From contig CAIRMS010000366.1 of the NCBI GenBank assembly GCA_903879765.1, positions 1-26,262 on the forward strand: 26,262 bases of DNA. Reading direction: 5' to 3'. Within the stretch, counting starts at the first letter, position 1, and each line of letters begins with the position of its first letter. The DNA is from an uncultured Flavobacteriales bacterium. Its GTDB lineage: Bacteria; Bacteroidota; Bacteroidia; Flavobacteriales_D; Crocinitomicaceae. Shown here piece by piece: positions 14,603 through 22,395 of the stretch. The notes beneath the pieces are model-generated. The model was not told where the DNA came from. It worked only from the letters and a program-made list of their open reading frames with translations, and ran no database searches. The position numbers were made by a program, and so were the translations under genes.

Positions 14603-15705
14603 CAAGCTTCCCCCGCCAACAACAAGTGCTCTTTCAAAGATGCCAGTGCATGATCGATGATGAGCGAATAAAAGTCCGTGCTATCGTGATTCAGTTGAAC
14701 TTTTTGTAAAGCAGCAAAATAAGCCAAACGATTTTCGTGGTTTCCTTTTAAGTTGGCAATGGTGTACCCATTTTGCAATAAGATAAAATTCATGACCAAC
14801 CGCGATGTACGACCATTTCCGTCGATGAATGGATGAATTGTAACCAAACGCTCATGCATTTCTGCAGCTAATAAAACGGGATGCAAACGCTTTCGGTTTT
14901 GCTCGTAGTAGATGAAATAATCTTCCATGAGTTTATCTAACATATAGGGCGCTGGTGGAATGTGCTCACTCCCAGAAATCATGACTTGTATGTTTCGGTA
15001 TTTTCCGGCGTTTCGCTCGTCAATTCCTTTTAAAACGAGGTGATGAATTTGCTTTAGCCGGAACTCATTGAAGGGAACTTCATTGCTCACCAAATCGTGT
15101 AACAAGGCCACGGCCTCACCATGATTTATCGCTTCTAAATGCTCGCGGACACTTTTGCCTCCGATGGTAATTCCTTCATTGACTACTAAGTGTGTTTCTT
15201 GTAAACTCAGGGTATTTCCCTCTATGCGATTCGACTCATACGTATATGCCGTGTGAAAATATTCTTGAAGCTTTTCTAATTGAACAGTATCAAGTGGTTT
15301 GATCGCGCGCCATTTCATGGACATTGTTTCTAACTCACGTAATTTTTCCTGAAGCACTGAATCAATCGCGATATTTTCAAAGCGATCATCACTGAGCAAA
15401 TAACTCACACGCGCTTCTGCCATGACTAAGATGCTTTGTGCCAATTGTGGGTAATCTTTCACGATTTTAACTACCTCACTCGACAAATAATAAGTCAATA
15501 AATCACTGTACGGTAAATCTAATGTCTCCGAAATCTTCTTGATTTGAATGTCACTTGGTTTACGCTTATTCGCTAAAATGCGACTCATTAGACTTGCGTC
15601 TATGCTCAAGTGCTTTGCTAGTTCATGGATTTTTATCCCTTTTTCTTGAAGTTTTTGTTGAATGATTGTTTTCATGCCTTTTTTTGTCATGACTAATTTA
15701 GTCAT
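14599..15705 (-). CDS. Fic-domain AMP-transferase with N-terminal HTH
   Basis: 368 aa. Residues about 11-72 are an XRE-like helix-turn-helix (KIHELAKHLSIDASLMSRIL, then KISETLDLPYSDLL). The Fic core has the motif HPFIDGNGR at 291-299 intact. An upstream inhibitory helix motif SxxxEG (Ser158 to Gly163, SNRIEGN) marks an autoinhibited class II Fic protein. Expected activity: AMPylation of an unknown protein target; no separate antitoxin gene is needed. The start may be ATG 15705 or Met11 (15675), where the HTH begins. A palindrome covers the first codons, which suggests that the HTH part represses its own gene. Confidence 0.92.
   Translation of the reverse strand: MTKLVMTKKGMKTIIQQKLQEKGIKIHELAKHLSIDASLMSRILANKRKPSDIQIKKISETLDLPYSDLLTYYLSSEVVKIVKDYPQLAQSILVMAEARVSYLLSDDRFENIAIDSVLQEKLRELETMSMKWRAIKPLDTVQLEKLQEYFHTAYTYESNRIEGNTLSLQETHLVVNEGITIGGKSVREHLEAINHGEAVALLHDLVSNEVPFNEFRLKQIHHLVLKGIDERNAGKYRNIQVMISGSEHIPPAPYMLDKLMEDYFIYYEQNRKRLHPVLLAAEMHERLVTIHPFIDGNGRTSRLVMNFILLQNGYTIANLKGNHENRLAYFAALQKVQLNHDSTDFYSLIIDHALASLKEHLLLAGEAC
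15689..15705 (-). promoter_or_regulatory. Palindromic operator candidate over the Fic start codon
   Basis: ATGACTAA-T-TTAGTCAT: perfect 8-bp arms with one spacer base. On the minus strand the first ATG of the Fic frame is part of it. It has the size and symmetry of an XRE-type operator and sits exactly where self-repression would act; binding is inferred. Confidence 0.5.
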
Positions 15706-15730
15706 TTTCTATTAAGGGCCAAAACTTTTC

Positions 15731-16465
15731 CTAACTTTCTTTCTTCAATAACTCAAAAACGTCTTCACTAGACTCTATATGGGACATATGTCCGGCATTT
15801 GGAAGGAAATGAATTCGTATTGCTGGAAGGCGCGACGTCAACTGCTGACTCGAGATAAGGGTGTCTAATTCTCCATGGATGAATAAATATTTTATAGGAT
15901 TCGCTAATACTTCCTGTGTATAATCTACGCGTTCACGCATCGCTAATGCCGCATAGGCAATCGCATCGGCACTCATGAGATTGGCCTCTTCGATTAATAC
16001 TTGGATTTCTTTTTGAAAATCCGCTGGACGACCAAATAAACCGGGAATGGCTTCACGGATAAAGTGATTCTTCGCTGTATAAACCAAATCAGCTACGCGT
16101 AAACGGTCGCGTCGTTTTTGCTCGTCATCACTCCAACAATTGGAATTTAAAAAAATGAGTTTTTGACATGGTACTAACTGACACAGTTCCAATCCAACAT
16201 ATGCCCCTAGAGAATGTCCAACAATACTGAATTGAGTGATAGTTAACTCATTCAAGACTTCAAGAACTTGTTGAGCCATGAAACGAATACTAGGAATTTC
16301 ATCTGCATCAGTCAAAGGAGATTCACCGTGTCCCGGAAGATCGATGAAAATACAATGCGTGTTCAATTTATGTAGTGGGAGATAATCCCACATCGTGCTT
16401 GACTCTAAAAATCCATGCAAGAAAACAAACGTTTCGCCTTCTCCGAAAGAACGGTAATGCAACAT
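15731..16465 (-). CDS. Alpha/beta-hydrolase
   Basis: 244 aa, single domain. Nucleophile elbow GHSLG with Ser85, acid Asp200 in HGELD, base His225 in NAGHMSH, oxyanion HGF near 17-19. The pattern LPGHGES after strand 4 is common in MenH/esterase-like proteins; the substrate cannot be told. It follows the aminopeptidase P gene by 3 bp, so the two share a transcript. Confidence 0.93.
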   Translation of the reverse strand: MLHYRSFGEGETFVFLHGFLESSTMWDYLPLHKLNTHCIFIDLPGHGESPLTDADEIPSIRFMAQQVLEVLNELTITQFSIVGHSLGAYVGLELCQLVPCQKLIFLNSNCWSDDEQKRRDRLRVADLVYTAKNHFIREAIPGLFGRPADFQKEIQVLIEEANLMSADAIAYAALAMRERVDYTQEVLANPIKYLFIHGELDTLISSQQLTSRLPAIRIHFLPNAGHMSHIESSEDVFELLKKES

Positions 16466-16468
16466 GAA

Positions 16469-17761
16469 CTATGCGTTCATCAAGTCTTCAATCGCTTCCG
16501 CTTCAATTGGAATATCGCCCATTAAATTAAACGGCGCACCAGATGCTTGTACAACTAAGTCATCTTCCAAACGGATTCCGAGTCCTTCTTCTGGAATGTA
16601 AATTCCAGGCTCACATGTAAAGACCATTCCGGCAGAAATTGGTTCGTGCCAAATTCCTACATCATGGGTGTCTAAGCCTAAGAAGTGAGAAGTTCCATGC
16701 ATGAAGTATTTTTTATACGCTGGCCAATCTGGATTTTGAGTTTTGATGTCTTCCATGGAAATCAATCCAAGTCCAACTAATTGTTCTTCCATCAAGGATC
16801 CAACTTGCTTGTGGTATTCCGCCATAATCGTTCCTGGAACCAATAATTTTTGCGCTTCGTTTTTCACGTGTAAAACGGCATTGTACACCGCTTTTTGTCG
16901 AGCTGTAAAGCGACCATTAACAGGTAAACAACGTGTTAAATCCGATGAATAATTTGCATATTCTGCGCCAACATCCAATAGGATGACATCACCATCTTGA
17001 CATTGTTGGTTGTTTTCAATATAATGTAAAACACAGGCATTTTTTCCTGAAGCAACAATCGGTGTGTAGGCAAATCCTTTGGAACGATTGCGCAAAAATT
17101 CATGCGCCAATTCCGCTTCGATTTCGTATTCCCAAACTCCTGGTTTAATGAAAGCCAATAAACGTCGAACACCAGCCTCGGTAATTTTACATGCACGTTG
17201 CATCAATTCCAATTCCACCGCTTCTTTGATCGAACGAATTTTATGCATGATTGGTGCTGACTTATGCACTTGATGTGCTGGATAATCTTGTTTCACTTGT
17301 TTGATGAATCGATCCTCACGTGTTTCCACTTCTGTATTCGCGCGCAAATGTTCGTTTGTATTTAAATACATTCCATGCGCTTCCGCCATCAGTTGCTTGA
17401 AGATCGTTGGGAATTGCTGTAGCCAATAAACGGTTTTAATTCCCGAAGTTAAAAAAGCTGTTTCCTTTGTCAGTTTTTCACCTTCCCAAACAGCAATTAA
17501 ATCACTTGTTTCTTTCAAGAATAACACTTCTCGGTGCGCTGGATTACTCGCATTTGGGAAAAGAACTAAAATCGATTCTTCTTGATCTACTCCGCATAAA
17601 TACAATATGTCACGGTGCTGTTGAAAGGGCATCGTGCTATCGGCGCTGATTGGAAAAATATCATTAGAATTAAATACCGCTAACGTATTTGCCGTCATTC
17701 GTTCGGTAAATTTCTTTCTATTCGCGATGTATAGATTGGAGTCGATTCGATCGTATTTCAT
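16469..17761 (-). CDS. pepP: Xaa-Pro aminopeptidase (aminopeptidase P, M24B)
   Basis: 430 aa, normal length. It removes N-terminal residues preceding proline. An N-terminal AMP_N domain (about 1-150) precedes the pita-bread domain. All five metal ligands are present: Asp263 (LLDVGAEY), Asp274 (SSDLTR), His359 (HGTSHFLGLDTHD), Glu384 (TCEPGIY) and Glu399 (IRLEDD). No signal peptide, so cytosolic. First gene of a two-gene operon with the hydrolase. Confidence 0.96.
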   Translation of the reverse strand: MKYDRIDSNLYIANRKKFTERMTANTLAVFNSNDIFPISADSTMPFQQHRDILYLCGVDQEESILVLFPNASNPAHREVLFLKETSDLIAVWEGEKLTKETAFLTSGIKTVYWLQQFPTIFKQLMAEAHGMYLNTNEHLRANTEVETREDRFIKQVKQDYPAHQVHKSAPIMHKIRSIKEAVELELMQRACKITEAGVRRLLAFIKPGVWEYEIEAELAHEFLRNRSKGFAYTPIVASGKNACVLHYIENNQQCQDGDVILLDVGAEYANYSSDLTRCLPVNGRFTARQKAVYNAVLHVKNEAQKLLVPGTIMAEYHKQVGSLMEEQLVGLGLISMEDIKTQNPDWPAYKKYFMHGTSHFLGLDTHDVGIWHEPISAGMVFTCEPGIYIPEEGLGIRLEDDLVVQASGAPFNLMGDIPIEAEAIEDLMNA

Positions 17762-17901
17762 AGTGCTAAATTTTCTTGAGTAAAATTACGATTTCTCCTT
17801 CAGAAAGTGCCTAACTGATGAAAATTTAAGCTGCCAAGCTATCTTCATTCATCAGAAGAAAATGGTGAAATAGCAACGAGAATGTTACTATTTTTTGATG
17901 A

Positions 17902-18426
17902 TCAGTCTTTTTTATCTTTAAACCAACCACTATACATGACGTAATTATTGGAGATCCGCTGGACCTCTCCTGCAAACAACTCTGGACTCAAGGTTTTAAC
18001 TTTTTTAGCTGGAACGCCGGCATAAATACTCCAAGACTCGACACGTGTTCCTTCTAACAGAACTGCACCTGCAGCAATGATGCTATTTGCTTCGATGTAA
18101 CAATTGTCCATCACAATAGAACCCATGCCAATCAGCACATTATCTTCTACGGTACATCCATGAACAAGCGCGTTGTGTCCAATAGAAACATGGTTACCCA
18201 AATTCACTTTTGTCTTTTCATAGGTACAATGCAGCACTGCACCGTCTTGAACATTCACTCGGTTTCCCATTCGGATGGAATTCACATCACCTCTTACCAC
18301 TGCGTTAAACCACACGGAACACTCGTTTCCCATGATCACATCTCCAACAACCGTTGCGTTCTCAGCGAGGTAACAATCCTCTCCAAATTGTGGCATAAAA
18401 CCACGACATTCTTTCACTAAAGCCAT
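17902..18426 (-). CDS. Gamma-class carbonic anhydrase-like hexapeptide protein
   Basis: 174 aa left-handed beta-helix built from hexapeptide repeats, with the gamma-CA zinc ligands His66, His84 and His89 (VLHCT, GHNALVHG) and the ArgAsp pair in VVRGDVN. A C-terminal helix completes the trimer. Length and motifs fit the YrdA/PaaY branch, for which real CA activity is often unproven. The ATG follows a near-match -7 (TAATTTTA) by 4 nt, similar to the leaderless genes elsewhere in the window. Confidence 0.93.
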   Translation of the reverse strand: MALVKECRGFMPQFGEDCYLAENATVVGDVIMGNECSVWFNAVVRGDVNSIRMGNRVNVQDGAVLHCTYEKTKVNLGNHVSIGHNALVHGCTVEDNVLIGMGSIVMDNCYIEANSIIAAGAVLLEGTRVESWSIYAGVPAKKVKTLSPELFAGEVQRISNNYVMYSGWFKDKKD

Positions 18427-18535
18427 GGTTTAAAATTAATCATTCTAGGAAAACCGACTGAAATTTTTCATGCAAATAAAACTCAGTGTAACTTGTTTGT
18501 CATTTATCAGTATAAAGCCGTGTTAATAACAAAAT

Positions 18536-19666
18536 ATGCGCTCCCTTTTACAAAAAAAATGGATTAAAATCCCATACCTCATTGCACTTTACGGCTTTGC
18601 TTTATACGGTTTTTTCTTAGTTGGAACCTTTTTGGCGATGAAGTTTAATTTCACCAATGACGGTGGGTCCGTGGATGTAAACAACCGCTATTACCAACAA
18701 ATTCACGATAAATACAACCAGTCTTTTAAAATTGATAGTTCGAACACAGCATTCTATCGCAATGAAATTCTCAGTCGGATTCATTTGTTAAACGAATATT
18801 ATCCAAAGAATGCGAACGCAATCATGGATGCTTGGTCGAATTCCAAAGATGACAAGTTAGCCTTGCAAATGCTCGCTGCGGTCGATTTAAAATTAATGAA
18901 GAACAAAACCTATCAAGAACAACTAAAGGCGATCATTAATAAGAAAAAAATGAGCGAAAAAGCCACGAATCTCAGTGCTTTTGACTGGACGAACATCGTT
19001 GAATGGAAATACTTTAAAGAAGCCGTAGCAAAGGATAAAAAATACATAGACTCTGCAGCCAAAGTTGCTGGCGTTGAGCCACGGTATATTGTCGCATGTT
19101 TAGTGGGCGAACAAGTGCGTCTTTTCAATTCACGACGCGAACGCTTTAAAAGTTTAGTGGCGCCTTTAAAAACGCTTGCTTTAGAAACAAACCACTCTTA
19201 TGGTGTGACGGGAATCAAAGAAAATACAGCGAAAAATATCGAATTCTATTTAAAAGATAGCACCTCCAAATACTATATAGGGAAAGATTACGAGAACGTA
19301 TTAGACTATGATTCAACGGTCAATTATCGAAACAAACACAACGACACAAATAGTGTTCGTATCCAACGTTTGGTTCAATACAAAGACCATTACTATTCAT
19401 ACTTGTATGCAGGATTGTTCATCAGACAAATCGATAAGCAATGGAAAAGAGCTGGATTTCCAATCGATGACCGTCCAGAAATTTTCGCATCCCTGTTTAA
19501 TTTAGGATATGTCAAATCCGTTCCGAAGAAAAATCCTTCAGTTGGTGGTTCGAATTTCAAAATTCGCGATCAGGAATATACCTTCGGATCTGTGGCCTAT
19601 GAATTTTATTACTCCGGAGAAATGTCCGATTTATTTCCTTACCAAAAGGAAAAATTCAGGGATTGA
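18536..19666 (+). CDS. Membrane-anchored protein with lysozyme-like (transglycosylase-related) segment
   Basis: 376 aa. One N-terminal transmembrane segment (about 13-35), then a helical, charged periplasmic part. Residues about 172-235 (SAAKVAGVEPRYIVACLVGE, then SYGVTGIKENTAKNIEFYL) have the spacing of an SLT-type lysozyme fold, with Glu192 as a possible general acid. The end (DRPEIFASLFNLGYV, YTFGSVAYEFYYSGEMSDLFP) resembles the tail of DUF1402-like proteins as I recall them. Peptidoglycan cleavage is an inference from these weak similarities. It converges with yigZ, overlapping by 11 bp. Confidence 0.7.
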   Translation: MRSLLQKKWIKIPYLIALYGFALYGFFLVGTFLAMKFNFTNDGGSVDVNNRYYQQIHDKYNQSFKIDSSNTAFYRNEILSRIHLLNEYYPKNANAIMDAWSNSKDDKLALQMLAAVDLKLMKNKTYQEQLKAIINKKKMSEKATNLSAFDWTNIVEWKYFKEAVAKDKKYIDSAAKVAGVEPRYIVACLVGEQVRLFNSRRERFKSLVAPLKTLALETNHSYGVTGIKENTAKNIEFYLKDSTSKYYIGKDYENVLDYDSTVNYRNKHNDTNSVRIQRLVQYKDHYYSYLYAGLFIRQIDKQWKRAGFPIDDRPEIFASLFNLGYVKSVPKKNPSVGGSNFKIRDQEYTFGSVAYEFYYSGEMSDLFPYQKEKFRD

Positions 19667-20237
19667 TTTTAAACTCTTTCAGTTCAGACATTAAGCGTTC
19701 TTGAGACATTGGAATACTCACCGAAATGTTTCCGTTTTCAGCTAATTCTTGTGTTAAAATAGTGCAGGGATAAGCTTTGAGTGACTTCATCACTTTTGGT
19801 AAATCCGGATAAGAAAATTGAAGTTTCCAAATAATTTCTTCTTCCAATTCAATGATTTCAGCTTGTTCCAAGGCATCTTTTGCGGCGGAACGATAGGCCG
19901 TAATGAGTCCGCCAACGCCTAAATTTGTGCCGCCGTAATAACGAACTACCGCAATCAAAACATTACTCAAATCAAACGATTGAATTTGCCCTAAAATCGG
20001 TGGACCAGCAGAATTCGAAGGCTCGCCGTCATCACTTGAACGGTACAATTTCTTGTCACTACCTAAACGAAAAGCAGAACACACGTGAACAGCTTGATGG
20101 TGTTCTTTTCGTTTCGCTTGAATAAACGCCTTGACATCCTCCTCTGTTTTACAAGGAACAGCAAATGCAAAAAACTTGGATCCTTTTTCCTTGTAGAATC
20201 CTTCACTGATCTTCGCTATGCTTAAGTATTTTGACAC
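19656..20237 (-). CDS. yigZ: YigZ/IMPACT family protein (UPF0029)
   Basis: About 193 aa from a GTG at 20237. N-terminal UPF0029 domain: GSKFFAFAVPCKTEEDV, RKEHHQAVHVCSAFRLG, the signature SDDGEPSNSAGPPILGQI and VVRYYGGTNLGVGGLITAYR; then a short C-terminal ferredoxin-like domain. An upstream in-frame TTG (20261) would place the -7 element inside the gene, so the GTG just before SKYLSIAKISEGF is preferred. Cytosolic; molecular role of the bacterial family is poorly defined. Confidence 0.93.
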   Translation of the reverse strand: MSKYLSIAKISEGFYKEKGSKFFAFAVPCKTEEDVKAFIQAKRKEHHQAVHVCSAFRLGSDKKLYRSSDDGEPSNSAGPPILGQIQSFDLSNVLIAVVRYYGGTNLGVGGLITAYRSAAKDALEQAEIIELEEEIIWKLQFSYPDLPKVMKSLKAYPCTILTQELAENGNISVSIPMSQERLMSELKEFKINP

Positions 20238-20241
20238 GCTG

Positions 20242-20249
20242 CAAAGATA
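20242..20249 (-). promoter_or_regulatory. yigZ -7 promoter element 4 nt before its GTG start
   Basis: TATCTTTG on the minus strand (exact TAnnTTTG), then CAGC and the GTG start. Same geometry as at aroE, rsgA and the first TonB-like gene. A -33 TTG at proper distance is not seen. Confidence 0.5.
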
Positions 20250-20314
20250 TGGATTCCTCAAGCAATTGAAAATTCACAGATTTGACTTATTTTTAAGGCA
20301 AATTATCAGCACAC

Positions 20315-21187
20315 ATGTTACGAAACATCCTCCTTTTGACACTCGTCCTTTGTTTACAGCAAACAAATGCATTTGCACAAACGAAACCAAAACAAGTAGT
20401 CGTATATGACATTGTTCATTTGAAAACAGGAAAAGTACTTTATGGTGAAATCATCGAATTCAATCAGAAGGATGGCGATTTGACCTTTCGCGACAATTAC
20501 AACCGAAACTATTCCCTTTCCCGAGAGATGTACGATTTTTTCGAAGAGAACGTGAGCTACAACAAACGTGTGCGTGACACCATCGTGCGTCCACGTAAAA
20601 GCGACGAGTTTTCCTTCATGCTTGGACTCACACAATTTGCCGCAGGAACAGATAATGGATTCGTTCCCGATGATTATTACATCTGGACCTCAGGTAACGG
20701 ATATTTTTACGACTTGCCTATTTGTATGACTGTCGGCGCGGGGAAATACCTGAGTCGTCAACATTTCGTTGGACTGAAAGCAGATGTGAAGTTACTGTCC
20801 GGATTAGATCAATTCTATTCCATCGGAGCCAACTACCAATTTCAGTATGATGGCATGAAATCCAATGTCGCTAAATACATTCCAATTCGTGTAAATTACG
20901 GTGTGCGCAGTTCAGAAGAATCAGTAGATATTCAGGATTTAACCATGCCACCAATGACGAATAACATTCAACAAAAATTCGACGTCACCATGAGTTCCAT
21001 CGGACTCGAGTTCGGGCATGGTTTTTCCTTTATTGGCAACAACAAACATTCTTGGAACCTTGAATTTTGTTTCTTTAAAAACATGGTGCTTAATCAAATC
21101 GTCACTCCCTTACCTTTAGGTGCTACTGGTCCAAATTTCAACTACTCACAAGCAGGAGCGAAGTTAAGTTTGAGTTTTAATTTTTAA
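20315..21187 (+). CDS. Secreted/outer-membrane barrel-like protein
   Basis: 290 aa. Signal peptide MLRNILLLTLVLCLQQTNAFA with cleavage before QTKP. A short segment resembling an SH3-like strand set (VVYDIVHLKTGKVLYGEIIE) follows, then from about residue 98 alternating amphipathic strands (FSFMLGLTQFAAG, VGAGKYLSRQHFVGLKADVKL, IGLEFGHGFSFI) ending in KLSLSFNF. The terminal aromatic residue and strand pattern are those of outer-membrane barrels. No specific function recognised. The TlpA-like gene follows 10 bp later. Confidence 0.8.
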   Translation: MLRNILLLTLVLCLQQTNAFAQTKPKQVVVYDIVHLKTGKVLYGEIIEFNQKDGDLTFRDNYNRNYSLSREMYDFFEENVSYNKRVRDTIVRPRKSDEFSFMLGLTQFAAGTDNGFVPDDYYIWTSGNGYFYDLPICMTVGAGKYLSRQHFVGLKADVKLLSGLDQFYSIGANYQFQYDGMKSNVAKYIPIRVNYGVRSSEESVDIQDLTMPPMTNNIQQKFDVTMSSIGLEFGHGFSFIGNNKHSWNLEFCFFKNMVLNQIVTPLPLGATGPNFNYSQAGAKLSLSFNF

Positions 21188-21197
21188 ATTATACCCA

Positions 21198-21956
21198 ATG
21201 TTTAAAACCATCCTGTTAATCTCCATTTGCATAATCCAAGGATTAACCCTTGCACAAGTGGACTTATCCAAATTACACAAAGCCCAACCGACTGATTTGG
21301 ATTTTTCACAGCCCCTCATGTTAGATGGTAAAACCATTCCGGTTTGCCTTGAAAATGGAAAACAAATCTCTTCGGATAGCCTCGATTTTTATTTAGGGAC
21401 AGGCAATCTCATTCCTGAGCCATTTATCAATGACAGAAAAGAGGTCAAAGCATTCGTTCTTCGATCTGCGTCAGAGCAGGAAAAAGGGATGATGATGCGG
21501 ATGAATTCCCCCATGGAGAAGGTTGATTTAACAAACGAGTCAATCCCTGCAAATCTTTCATTGCGCACCTTAAAAAACAAAGAAGTTCAACTGTCCGATT
21601 TCAATCCAAAAAAGGAAAAAATCACGGTCATCAACTTTTGGTTCATTGAATGTAAACCTTGTAAGATGGAGATTCCGGATTTGAATAAGTTAGTCGAAAA
21701 ATACAAGGGTTACGACGTGGAATTTTTAGCCATCGCTTTGAACAAACCGGATCAATTGAAAGACTTCTTAAAAAAGACAGATTTTAATTATCAAGTATTA
21801 AGCATCGCAGAACAGCAAACCATTGAATTAGGAATTCAAGGATATCCAACACACTTCATCCTCAATCGACAAGGTCAAGTTGTTTATAAAGCAACAGGGC
21901 TAGAACCGGGATCTATAGACAAGTTAGATAAAGCAATAGAAGGACAGTTGCATTAA
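21198..21956 (+). CDS. TlpA-like periplasmic thioredoxin-fold protein
   Basis: 252 aa. Signal peptide MFKTILLISICIIQGLTLAQ. The N-terminal ~100 residues are without known motif. A TlpA/AhpC-TSA-like thioredoxin domain follows (about 115-250) with the redox pair Cys152-Cys155 in FIECKPC and the cis-Pro loop GYPTHFIL. Likely a periplasmic thiol-disulfide oxidoreductase, reducing role typical of TlpA. Cotranscribed with the barrel-like gene. Confidence 0.93.
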   Translation: MFKTILLISICIIQGLTLAQVDLSKLHKAQPTDLDFSQPLMLDGKTIPVCLENGKQISSDSLDFYLGTGNLIPEPFINDRKEVKAFVLRSASEQEKGMMMRMNSPMEKVDLTNESIPANLSLRTLKNKEVQLSDFNPKKEKITVINFWFIECKPCKMEIPDLNKLVEKYKGYDVEFLAIALNKPDQLKDFLKKTDFNYQVLSIAEQQTIELGIQGYPTHFILNRQGQVVYKATGLEPGSIDKLDKAIEGQLH

Positions 21957-21961
21957 TTTCC

Positions 21962-22252
21962 TCACTCCTTCCCTTTCAAAAGGGAATAGTATTCTTTCAG
22001 AATCGTATTTTCATCGCGCAGTTTTTGCGTTTCTTCGGACATCTGTTGGTAAGAAGAACTGAATTGCATGAAGAAATCATGCGCTAGAACGGTACTGATC
22101 GTTTGCAACAATCCCGTATCGATGGTCTTTCGGGCAAAAATGGAATAACAATTCTCTCTGGATTTATTGATGCGCTTCGCAAACTCCGTCACAGACATCC
22201 CTTTGGACTCCAAAACAGCTTTAATCTGTGCACCAATATTGAATTCTTCCAT
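21962..22252 (-). CDS. XRE-like HTH protein with C-terminal coiled coil
   Basis: 96 aa from Met at 22252 (MEEFNIGAQIKAVLESKGMSV). Helix-turn-helix in residues about 8-45 (SVTEFAKRINKSRENCYSIF), then a heptad-like C-terminus (SEETQKLRDENTILKEYYSLL) for dimerisation. An ATG at 22282 adds 10 residues that look unrelated. It is convergent with the TlpA gene (5 bp apart) and divergent from the nuclease-domain gene; a palindrome upstream may be its operator. Confidence 0.85.
   Translation of the reverse strand: MEEFNIGAQIKAVLESKGMSVTEFAKRINKSRENCYSIFARKTIDTGLLQTISTVLAHDFFMQFSSSYQQMSEETQKLRDENTILKEYYSLLKGKE
21969..21986 (+). terminator. Hairpin at the TlpA/HTH convergent end
   Basis: TTCCCTTT and AAAGGGAA arms (8 bp) almost abut (CA between), lying 12 bp after the TlpA stop and inside the last codons of the HTH gene. 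Only a weak T-run follows, so efficiency is uncertain. Confidence 0.45.
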
Positions 22253-22284
22253 GAAGCAAAATTCCGCAATGCTGTGAAACACAC

Positions 22285-22299
22285 ACCTATAAAATAGGT
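22285..22299. promoter_or_regulatory. Palindrome upstream of the HTH gene
   Basis: ACCTAT-AAA-ATAGGT, perfect 6-bp arms, 33 bp upstream of the HTH start and 22 bp before the -33 TTG of the divergent nuclease gene. Position fits an operator controlling one or both genes; binding is inferred. Confidence 0.4.
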
Positions 22300-22320
22300 T
22301 GTTTTATTACACACTTTCGG

Positions 22321-22350
22321 TTGTTTTGTTTTACTTTTATTGTAGATTTG
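22321..22350 (+). promoter_or_regulatory. Promoter of the nuclease-domain gene
   Basis: TTG (22321-22323), 19 nt, TAGATTTG (22343-22350): exact Bacteroidota -33/-7 arrangement. It gives a leader of about 40 nt before the ATG at 22396. Confidence 0.75.
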
Positions 22351-22395
22351 TTAGAATCAAGAGGAAAATTCATTAAAAATTAAATTTCGCAAATC

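Noticed and set aside
17815..17855. CTGATGAA/TTCATCAG inverted pair between pepP and the gamma-CA gene
   Set aside because: 25-bp loop, AT-rich surroundings and no T-tract; too weak to call a terminator or operator.
22253..22282. Upstream ATG (22282) for the HTH gene
   Set aside because: The added ten residues are not HTH-like, and the extension approaches the palindrome at 22285-22299; Met at 22252 fits the fold start.
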